NCBI GenBank assembly: GCA_047636495.1
Contig: JBLILH010000006.1
Location: 46,765-110,764, forward strand
Reading direction: 5' to 3'
DNA: 64,000 nucleotides
From: Endobugula sp047636495
Lineage (GTDB): Bacteria; Pseudomonadota; Gammaproteobacteria; Pseudomonadales; Cellvibrionaceae
A program made the position numbers and the translations under genes. Positions 9,755 to 16,575 of the stretch are shown here, in pieces; within the stretch, counting starts at the first letter, position 1; every line of letters starts with the position of its first letter. The notes under the pieces were generated by a model. That model did not search any database. It saw nothing but the letters and a program-made list of their open reading frames with translations, and was not told where the DNA came from.

Positions 9755-9797
9755 AAATAACGCGTTCGACTAAAGCTTTTAGTTAAACGCGTTATTT
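9755..9797. repeat. Imperfect hairpin
   Basis: AAATAACGCGTT..ACTAAA pairs with TTTAGTTAAACGCGTTATTT around a short loop. It sits just after the adaptor pseudogene and could be its former terminator. The remaining DNA to 10138 shows no gene. Confidence 0.55.
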
Positions 9798-10150
9798 CAT
9801 CTCAAGCTGCCGCCAGCGAGAACGCCAAACCGCACACACTCACCTCACGGCGATTCAATCAAGCATCAATCAGCGAATAGTAGTCGCACCATTCGATAGC
9901 TTTTTATACCTGTTGCTTATTAGCCCAGAATAACCTTTCACCAACGGTTTTACGTATAGACTCAGTGCAGTGTCGGGTGATGGTTAGACCGTTACATTGG
10001 CAGACATCTCACCCTCTGCGTTCACGAATACCGTATATTACTCGGCGTTGCTAGAATGAGGCGATCCGCATAAACATTAGCAGGGGTGGTTTGAAACCGT
10101 TATAATACTCCGAGATAGATAACTAATACTTACTCTGCTTGGAGAACACA

Positions 10151-10363
10151 ATGAATTTAGAATATTATATTATTCGTGGCCGTGGCGATGGCGGGCTTAA
10201 ATTTCAATTGGCAAAATTGGAAGACGATAGCGGTAATAGGTATAAAGGTGAATACGATATGGCACGCCACTTTGCCAGCATCGATGAGTTGAAAACGTAT
10301 ATTGCAGATGATGTAGTTAACAAACCTTTGGCTGACCTATCGATTTCTGCAATGAATATTTAA
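10151..10363 (+). CDS. Small protein of unknown function (70 aa)
   Basis: The protein begins MNLEYYIIRGRGDGG and is acidic, soluble and without cysteines or membrane segments. The start at 10151 has GGAG (10141-10144) six bases upstream; the TTG four codons earlier overlaps the ribosome site and is rejected. A strong terminator follows 13 bp after the stop. I recognise no family; a good ribosome site and terminator support that it is a real gene. Confidence 0.65.
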   Translation: MNLEYYIIRGRGDGGLKFQLAKLEDDSGNRYKGEYDMARHFASIDELKTYIADDVVNKPLADLSISAMNI

Positions 10364-10376
10364 CACTGACAGTTAG

Positions 10377-10435
10377 ACAATATCTGGACAACAAAAAAGG
10401 GGCTTTAAGCCCCTTTTTTGTTGTCCAGATATTGT
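10377..10435. terminator. 59-bp perfect palindrome, bidirectional terminator
   Basis: Two 29-base arms around a single central base pair without a mismatch (ACAATATCTGGACAAC...GTTGTCCAGATATTGT, core AAAAAAGGGGCTT-T-AAGCCCCTTTTTT). The T run on each strand fits termination of both the small plus-strand gene and the minus-strand sdhD. Confidence 0.92.
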
Positions 10436-10444
10436 GTTCTTGGG

Positions 10445-10774
10445 TTATAAAAACAACAACGTCGCGCCCGACACTACATACAAAAAGCTAACGATGATTG
10501 ATACGCCCATCATTAATGTCGGCGGAATATTAAACTTAGCCGCATAGTCACCAGTAATCTGCCAGCCCGCTAAAATAGAATTAGCACCTGCAAATAACAC
10601 AGTAATTAATGCATAAGCTTTAAATACCGTAGTGGCAAATAAGGCATTTAGGTTGTCATAAGTTAAACCTTGAGTCAAAATCACTTTTAATAAAACCACA
10701 CCAAAAATGATAAAAACAACATTGCTAACGCGTTGAAAAATCCACTGTTGAACACCGTTTGTCGTTATGCCCAT
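10445..10774 (-). CDS. sdhD: Succinate dehydrogenase membrane anchor subunit SdhD
   Basis: SdhD is one of two membrane anchors that pass electrons from SdhB to ubiquinone. The 109-aa protein has three membrane helices and the family element GWQITGDYAAKF, where D76-Y77 correspond to the quinone-site Asp82-Tyr83 of E. coli. The heme b ligand His71 of E. coli aligns with Asn65 here (FAGANSILAGW). The ATG at 10774 has AGGAG seven bases upstream and overlaps the sdhC stop by 10 bp, so the two are translationally coupled. Unusually, the gene lies downstream of sucD instead of upstream of sdhA. Confidence 0.88.
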   Translation of the reverse strand: MGITTNGVQQWIFQRVSNVVFIIFGVVLLKVILTQGLTYDNLNALFATTVFKAYALITVLFAGANSILAGWQITGDYAAKFNIPPTLMMGVSIIVSFLYVVSGATLLFL

Positions 10775-11145
10775 AGTAGTACTCCTGCTAATACGCTTAA
10801 CACTATGCCGACAACAATGGCTGCCCATGAAATGCACTTGCCAGCCGCAAAATCTTCAAAAAAACCAAAGTCTTGGATCAGATGCTTTACTGTACCTGCG
10901 CAATAGTAACCGAAAGCGGTTAATAAGCCCCAAGCAAAAAATTGTGCAATAAAGTTATTATTTAACGTATCTGCCAATGCGTAATAGTCCTTCGGTGAAG
11001 ACAACACATAACAAAGAGACATTAGCAAAAAGCCCAGCCCCACCCAACTGATAATTGCACAAATCCGATGAAGAATAGATGCAATCGCAGTGATAGGAAA
11101 GCTAACAGTGCCCAAATCAAGATTGACGGGACGATTATCACTCAT
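10765..11145 (-). CDS. sdhC: Succinate dehydrogenase cytochrome b556 subunit SdhC
   Basis: The 126-aa anchor starts MSDNRPVNLDLG, carries the signature FPITAIASILHR with the quinone-site Ser and Arg, and has three membrane helices. The position of the E. coli heme ligand His84 is a tyrosine (Y81 in LTAFGYYCAG, codon TAT), although the neighbouring His of VKHLIQDFG is kept. The ribosome site GGAGGT is strong. Together with sdhD it forms the end of the TCA locus, separated from sucD by ~100 bp that contains a 15-bp perfect hairpin. Confidence 0.9.
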   Translation of the reverse strand: MSDNRPVNLDLGTVSFPITAIASILHRICAIISWVGLGFLLMSLCYVLSSPKDYYALADTLNNNFIAQFFAWGLLTAFGYYCAGTVKHLIQDFGFFEDFAAGKCISWAAIVVGIVLSVLAGVLLWA

Positions 11146-11192
11146 GTTATACCTCCGTTGAGGAAATTATTTTATTAAGTCTACAAATGTCA

Positions 11193-11232
11193 GCTATCAA
11201 CACCATGCGATTAATAACATGGTGTTGATAGC
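11193..11232 (-). promoter_or_regulatory. 15-bp perfect hairpin between sucD and sdhC
   Basis: GCTATCAACACCATG at 11193-11207 pairs perfectly with CATGGTGTTGATAGC at 11218-11232. No T run follows on the minus strand, so it looks more like an mRNA-processing or stabilising hairpin or attenuator than a simple terminator. Confidence 0.6.
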
Positions 11233-11242
11233 TAAATAGAAA

Positions 11243-12115
11243 TTACCAACCAGTAATTTCTTTCAATGCACTACCGATATCAGCAAGACTACGCACGGTT
11301 TTAACACCAGCATCTTCTAAGGCTGCAAATTTTTCATCAGCCGTTCCTTTACCGCCAGAAACAATCGCACCAGCATGGCCCATACGCTTGCCTTCAGGTG
11401 CAGTTACACCGGCAATATAAGATACAACAGGCTTAGTTACATTGGCTTTAATAAATGCCGCGGCTTCTTCTTCTGCTGTTCCGCCAATTTCACCGATCAT
11501 AACAATCGCTTCCGTCGCTGGATCATCTTGGAACATTTTTAAAATATCAATGAAGTTTGAACCTGGAATCGGATCACCACCAATACCCACACACGTCGAC
11601 TGACCAAAACCGTAATCAGTGGTTTGTTTAACCGCTTCATAGGTTAATGTACCTGAACGCGACACAACACCTACTTTACCTGGCAAGTGAATGTGGCCTG
11701 GCATAATACCAATTTTACATTCGCCTGGCGTAATAACACCCGGGCAGTTAGGGCCGATCATACGTACGCCTTTCTTATCGATATAGGCTTTGATAACCAA
11801 CATATCTAAAGTAGGAATACCTTCGGTAATCGTAATGATCAACTCGATGCCAGCATCAGCAGCTTCAATGATTGAATCTTTACAGAATGCAGCAGGCACA
11901 TAAATAACAGTCGCTGTTGCGCCTGTTGCTGCTACTGCTTCTTTAACCGTGTTAAATACCGGTAGGCCTAGGTGAGTTGAACCACCTTTACCCGGTGTAA
12001 CCCCACCCACCATTTTTGTACCATAAGCAATCGCTTGCTCAGAGTGGAAAGTCCCGTTAGAACCTGTAAAACCCTGACAAATAACTTTTGTATCTTTATT
12101 AATTAAAATAGACAT
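11243..12115 (-). CDS. sucD: Succinyl-CoA synthetase alpha subunit
   Basis: The alpha subunit binds CoA and carries the phosphorylated histidine while succinyl-CoA is turned into succinate with nucleoside triphosphate formation. The 290-aa length is typical. The CoA-binding start GFTGSNGTFHSEQA and the active-site His region GHAGAIVSGGKGTADEK near the C-terminus are present. The start ATG overlaps the sucC stop by one base (TAATG), so the subunits are translationally coupled. Confidence 0.97.
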   Translation of the reverse strand: MSILINKDTKVICQGFTGSNGTFHSEQAIAYGTKMVGGVTPGKGGSTHLGLPVFNTVKEAVAATGATATVIYVPAAFCKDSIIEAADAGIELIITITEGIPTLDMLVIKAYIDKKGVRMIGPNCPGVITPGECKIGIMPGHIHLPGKVGVVSRSGTLTYEAVKQTTDYGFGQSTCVGIGGDPIPGSNFIDILKMFQDDPATEAIVMIGEIGGTAEEEAAAFIKANVTKPVVSYIAGVTAPEGKRMGHAGAIVSGGKGTADEKFAALEDAGVKTVRSLADIGSALKEITGW

Positions 12116-13284
12116 TATTTGCCCTCCGCTGCAGCAGCAACTACTTTTTCAGCTGCATCTGTTAATGATGTCGCGCCCACTAAGTTAAGTGTGCTCGCAT
12201 CGAGTATTTTCTTACCTTCTTCTGCATTAGTGCCTTCAAGACGAACGATAACAGGCACTTGAACGCCTACCTCTTCTACTGCGCCAATAATGCCTTCGGC
12301 AATCATGTCACAACGAACGATACCACCAAAGATGTTAACCAATACCGCTTTAACATTTGAGTCAGAAAGGATGAGTTTAAACGCTTCGATCACGCGCTCT
12401 TTAGTTGCACCGCCGCCTACGTCAAGAAAGTTTGCTGGCTTGCCGCCATGCAAATTAACGATATCCATAGTACCCATTGCAAGACCAGCACCGTTTACCA
12501 TGCAACCTACGTTACCATCTAGCGCAACATAGTTAAGTTCAAAAGAAGCCGCTAAAGCTTCGCGCTCATCTTCTTGTGAAGGATCGTGCATTTCACGGAT
12601 TTTTGGCTGACGATATAATGCGTTTGCATCGATATTAATTTTACCGTCTAAGCAATGAAGGTTACCTTCATCGGTAATCACTAGAGGGTTAATTTCTAAT
12701 AATGCGAAATCAAAATCTTCAAACATTTTAGCTAAACCTAAAAAGATCTTAGTAAATTGCTTAACCTGAATGGCGTTTAGGCCCAACTGGAACGCTAATT
12801 CACGCGCTTGGTATGGCTGTGCGCCAACCAAAGGATCAATAAACGCTTTTAAGATTTTTTCTGGCGTTTCTTCAGCCACTTTTTCAATCTCAACACCACC
12901 TTCAGTAGATGCCATGAAAACGATACTACGGGTTTCACGATCAACGACCGCACCTAAGTACAGCTCTTGTGCAATATCGGTACAGGTTTCTACCAATATT
13001 CGGCTCACTGGCTGACCGTTTTCATCTGTTTGATAAGTAACTAGGTTTTTACCTAACCATTTTTCAGAGAATGCTTTTACTTCAGCTTGTGAATCAACTA
13101 GCTTAACGCCACCCGCTTTACCTCGGCCACCAGCGTGAACCTGTGCTTTAACGACCCACTTATCACCACCGATAGTCTCGGTTGCTGCTGCCGCTTCTTC
13201 TGCTGTTGCTGCTGCAACGCCGATAGAGACTGGCAAACCGTATTCAGCAAACAATTGTTTAGCCTGATACTCGTGCAAATTCAT
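12115..13284 (-). CDS. sucC: Succinyl-CoA synthetase beta subunit
   Basis: The beta subunit holds the ATP-grasp domain that binds nucleotide and succinate. The 389-aa length and start MNLHEYQAKQLFAEYGLPV are typical; KAQVHAGGRGKAGGVKL and the C-terminal VNIFGGIVRCDMIAEGI are hallmark elements. It follows lpd after a 170-bp gap that contains a palindromic repeat element, so transcription from lpd must cross that element or start anew. Confidence 0.97.
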   Translation of the reverse strand: MNLHEYQAKQLFAEYGLPVSIGVAAATAEEAAAATETIGGDKWVVKAQVHAGGRGKAGGVKLVDSQAEVKAFSEKWLGKNLVTYQTDENGQPVSRILVETCTDIAQELYLGAVVDRETRSIVFMASTEGGVEIEKVAEETPEKILKAFIDPLVGAQPYQARELAFQLGLNAIQVKQFTKIFLGLAKMFEDFDFALLEINPLVITDEGNLHCLDGKINIDANALYRQPKIREMHDPSQEDEREALAASFELNYVALDGNVGCMVNGAGLAMGTMDIVNLHGGKPANFLDVGGGATKERVIEAFKLILSDSNVKAVLVNIFGGIVRCDMIAEGIIGAVEEVGVQVPVIVRLEGTNAEEGKKILDASTLNLVGATSLTDAAEKVVAAAAEGK

Positions 13285-13336
13285 AACTTCTTCCGTTAAT
13301 TGATGCTTCTTATGAAGCGGTTAATTGATGAGACAA

Positions 13337-13435
13337 GACCAATGGGGTCAGACTCGATTGACAGACTCGATTGACAGACTCGATTGATACTTCAAACATA
13401 AAAGAATAATACAATCGAGTCTGACCCCATTGGTC
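13337..13435. repeat. Palindromic repeat element between lpd and sucC
   Basis: Perfect 24-base arms (13337-13360 GACCAATGGGGTCAGACTCG... and 13412-13435) flank 51 bp. Inside the left side the 13-mer CAGACTCGATTGA is repeated about three times in tandem. The TGGGGTCAGACTCGATTG motif resembles ends of REP/Y1-transposase-associated elements in gammaproteobacteria. In RNA it would form a very stable hairpin inside the operon. Confidence 0.8.
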
Positions 13436-13457
13436 ATTTGACCTCTGGTTAAAACTT

Positions 13458-14924
13458 CTACTTACGTTTTTTTCTATTCGGCATGTGAATCGCATGGCCG
13501 TGAACCGATAGTGCAGCTTCTTTCACTGCCTCGGAATATGTTGGATGGCCAAATACGATCATACCAATATCTTCCGCGGTTGCGCCAAATTCCATTGCAA
13601 TGACAATTTGCTGAACTAAATCGCCCGCGCTTGGGCCGACAATATGACAACCTACAATGCGGTCAGTTTTTGCATCGGCGATCATTTTCACCATACCGTC
13701 TTGAGAATCAGTGGCTACTGCACGACCGATCGCTAAGAATGGGAATATACCAATATTGACTTCTACGCCTTCAGCTTTTAATTCTTCTTCTGTTTTCCCT
13801 ACAGATCCCACTTCTGGATGGGTATAGATAATATTGGGGATAGTAGCGTAATTCATCATCGCTTTTTGGCCCGCGATACGCTCGGCCACCATGACACCTT
13901 CTTCTGAGCCTTTATGCGCTAACATTGGTCCACGCACCACATCACCAACCGCCCAAACACCGGCAACGTCGGTTGCACAGTTGTCATCCACTGTCACAAA
14001 ACCGCGTTCGTCTAGCTGAACACCCGCATCATCGGCAAATAGATTATGCGTAAACGGACGACGACCAACACAAACAATCAGTTTGTCGAATGTTTGTGTT
14101 TGCTCATTCCCTTCTTTATCTGTAAAAGTGACTTCAACTTCATCACCTTGTTCTCCGTTTTTAATAATGTTCGTTCCCGTCACCATACAACTCAAACGGA
14201 TATCCAAACCTTGTTTGATGAAAATCTTTTTGGTTTCTTTAGCAATTTGTTGATCCATCGTCGCAAGGAAAGTATCCATCGCTTCTAAACAAACCACTTC
14301 AGAACCTAAGCGTGACCAAACACTCCCTAACTCTAAGCCAATAACACCCGCACCAATAACACCTAAACGTTTAGGCACATCTTGAAATTCAAGTGCGCCG
14401 GTAGAATCAACCACAACATTATTTTCATCCGGGTTGACCGAAGCGACGGGAATATTAACCGGGATCGAGCCTGTAGCAATAATGACATTACCGGCTTCAT
14501 AGACGGCAACATGACCGTCTTTATCCGTCACTTCGACTTTCTTGCCGGCTAACAATTTACCATGACCGAAAATAGAGGTGACTTTATTGGCTTTAAATAG
14601 ACCAGTAATACCGCCTGACATTTGCGCAACGATCCTGTCTTTGCGCATAATCATTGCAGGCACATCAACGCTTAATTCGCCCGTGCTGATACCATGGTTT
14701 GCAAAGCCTACATGTGCGTCGTGATAACGATGCGAACTATCTAATAAGGCTTTTGAAGGAATGCAGCCTGTATTTAAGCAAGTACCACCATTGACTATTT
14801 GGCCTTTATCATCGCTCCATTTTTCCACACACGCGGCTTTTAGGCCAAGTTGTGCAGCACGAATCGCCGCCACATAACCTGCAGGGCCAGAACCAATCAC
14901 TATCACATCATATTTTTCAGACAT
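13458..14924 (-). CDS. lpd: Dihydrolipoyl dehydrogenase (E3)
   Basis: E3 reoxidises the dihydrolipoyl arms of 2-oxoglutarate dehydrogenase (and usually pyruvate dehydrogenase) with FAD and NAD+. The 488-aa protein has the N-terminal FAD motif VIGSGPAGYVAA, the redox disulfide GGTCLNTGCIPSK, the NAD motif GVIGAGVIGLELGSV and the C-terminal HAHPTYSE-like GHPTYSEAVKEA with the catalytic His-Glu pair. The start MSEKYDVIV at 14924 has AGGA nine bases upstream. A possible start 16 codons earlier (14972) lacks support. Its place between sucB and sucC is as in Pseudomonas. Confidence 0.95.
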   Translation of the reverse strand: MSEKYDVIVIGSGPAGYVAAIRAAQLGLKAACVEKWSDDKGQIVNGGTCLNTGCIPSKALLDSSHRYHDAHVGFANHGISTGELSVDVPAMIMRKDRIVAQMSGGITGLFKANKVTSIFGHGKLLAGKKVEVTDKDGHVAVYEAGNVIIATGSIPVNIPVASVNPDENNVVVDSTGALEFQDVPKRLGVIGAGVIGLELGSVWSRLGSEVVCLEAMDTFLATMDQQIAKETKKIFIKQGLDIRLSCMVTGTNIIKNGEQGDEVEVTFTDKEGNEQTQTFDKLIVCVGRRPFTHNLFADDAGVQLDERGFVTVDDNCATDVAGVWAVGDVVRGPMLAHKGSEEGVMVAERIAGQKAMMNYATIPNIIYTHPEVGSVGKTEEELKAEGVEVNIGIFPFLAIGRAVATDSQDGMVKMIADAKTDRIVGCHIVGPSAGDLVQQIVIAMEFGATAEDIGMIVFGHPTYSEAVKEAALSVHGHAIHMPNRKKRK

Positions 14925-15023
14925 TCTTTTTTTCCTGTTTTTGGAGTCATAATCAAGTTTCCTGACATCCAAGGTAAATATTAATCTTATTGCTTATCAA
15001 GTTTTACTTTGACCCAATGGCTA

Positions 15024-16526
15024 TTATATTTCCAATAAAAACCTAGCGGGATCTTCCAACAAATCTTTAATCGCTACTAAAAATTGTACCGCTTCTTTAC
15101 CATCCACTACACGGTGATCATAAGAAAGTGCCAAATACATCATTGGCCGAATTTCTACTTTTCCATTCACCGCCATTGGGCGCTCTTGAATTTTATGCAT
15201 ACCTAAAATAGCGGTCTGCGGTAAATTCAAAATAGGCGTCGACAACAACGAACCAAACACTCCACCATTGGTAATGGTGAATGTTCCGCCCGTCATTTCA
15301 TCAATACTTAACTTACCATCGCGCCCACGCAATCCTAGACCTCGAATAGTTGACTCAACTGTCGCTAGGCCCATTTCTTCTGCATTACGTAACACCGGAA
15401 CCACAAGGCCTTTTGGCGTAGACACTGCGACACCAATATCGTGATAGCCGTGATAGACCACGTCGTCACCATCGAGTGAAGAATTAATAGCGGGGAATTT
15501 TTTCAATGCTTCAACCGCAGCTTTCACAAAGAAACCCATGAAGCCAAGCCGCACCCCATTATTTGATTTTTCGAACAAATCTTTATATTTAGTCCGTAAA
15601 TCCATTACTGGACCCATGTCCACTTCATTAAACGTAGTCAACATCGCAGTAGTCGATGTCGCCTCTAGTAAGCGTTCAGCGATACGCTTACGCAAGCGGG
15701 TCATCGGGACGCGTTTTTCAACACGGTTACCCGTCGCGGTAATCGGCGCTGCTTCTGGGGCTGACGCTGTGCGTGCTGACGAAGCAGGCATGACGGATAC
15801 TTTTTCAATATCGTCTTTTGAAATAAGCCCGTTTTTTCCTGAGCCTGTAACGGTCGACAAATCAACGCCTTTTTCTGCGGCTAATTTTCGTGCTGAAGGG
15901 CTAGCCACCGAATCGGTTGCTGTAGCTTCAGCCGACACGGGTGCAGCTTTTTCGGAGGATGTAGCTGCGGCTGAACCGCCCTCAATAACGGATGCAATAA
16001 TTTCACCGCTTTGAACAGTATCGCCTTCGTTTTTGATTATATTCCCCATCACGCCGTCTGCAGGCGCAACCACTTCTAAGACCACTTTGTCAGTCTCTAT
16101 TTCAACAATAAGCTCATCACGTAATACCGCTTCGCCTACTTTTTTATGCCATGTAGCAATTGTACCGTCTTGAACAGACTCAGGGAAAGTGGGCGCTTTA
16201 ATATCTAAGCTGTTGCCACTTGCCGCTGCAGCCGTATCAGGAGTGGCAACAGTCTCAGCGCTCTCTTCGCTTATACTATTGTCTGCACCGCCGTCAATAA
16301 TAGACGCTAACAATTCATTACTTAGGACCGTGTCGCCTTCAGCTTTTAGCACTTCACCTAGAACACCGTCTGCGGGTGCGACCACTTCCAGCACGACTTT
16401 ATCAGTTTCAATTTCTACTAATAGCTCGTCGCGGGTAACGGTATCTCCCGCCTTTTTGTGCCATGTTGCAACGACACCGTCTTGTACCGATTCCGGAAAA
16501 GTGGGAGTTTTGATTTCATTCGCCAT
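15024..16526 (-). CDS. sucB: 2-oxoglutarate dehydrogenase E2 with two lipoyl domains
   Basis: Dihydrolipoyl succinyltransferase forms the core of the 2-oxoglutarate dehydrogenase complex and passes succinyl groups to CoA. At 500 aa it is ~95 aa longer than E. coli SucB because it carries two lipoyl domains: residues ~4-78 (EIETDKVVLEVVAP, lipoyl Lys43) and ~108-182 (same motif, Lys147), joined by an Ala/Thr-rich linker. A peripheral subunit-binding domain follows (~208-243, SPSARKLAAEKGVD) and then the catalytic domain with YDHRVVDG near residue 470. The two lipoyl copies differ at many silent sites, so the duplication is old. It sits between sucA (50 bp) and lpd. Confidence 0.94.
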   Translation of the reverse strand: MANEIKTPTFPESVQDGVVATWHKKAGDTVTRDELLVEIETDKVVLEVVAPADGVLGEVLKAEGDTVLSNELLASIIDGGADNSISEESAETVATPDTAAAASGNSLDIKAPTFPESVQDGTIATWHKKVGEAVLRDELIVEIETDKVVLEVVAPADGVMGNIIKNEGDTVQSGEIIASVIEGGSAAATSSEKAAPVSAEATATDSVASPSARKLAAEKGVDLSTVTGSGKNGLISKDDIEKVSVMPASSARTASAPEAAPITATGNRVEKRVPMTRLRKRIAERLLEATSTTAMLTTFNEVDMGPVMDLRTKYKDLFEKSNNGVRLGFMGFFVKAAVEALKKFPAINSSLDGDDVVYHGYHDIGVAVSTPKGLVVPVLRNAEEMGLATVESTIRGLGLRGRDGKLSIDEMTGGTFTITNGGVFGSLLSTPILNLPQTAILGMHKIQERPMAVNGKVEIRPMMYLALSYDHRVVDGKEAVQFLVAIKDLLEDPARFLLEI

Positions 16527-16575
16527 TGTTGTATTCCTGTTGTCGTCCGTATATAAATCTATTTATCGATAAAAA

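Noticed and set aside
13351..13387. Tandem 13-mers as a mini CRISPR array
   Set aside because: The units are directly adjacent without spacers and form part of a palindromic element; no cas genes are present.
15538..16572. Long plus-strand frames opposite sucB
   Set aside because: They are antisense shadows with biased composition caused by sucB codon use and have no ribosome sites.
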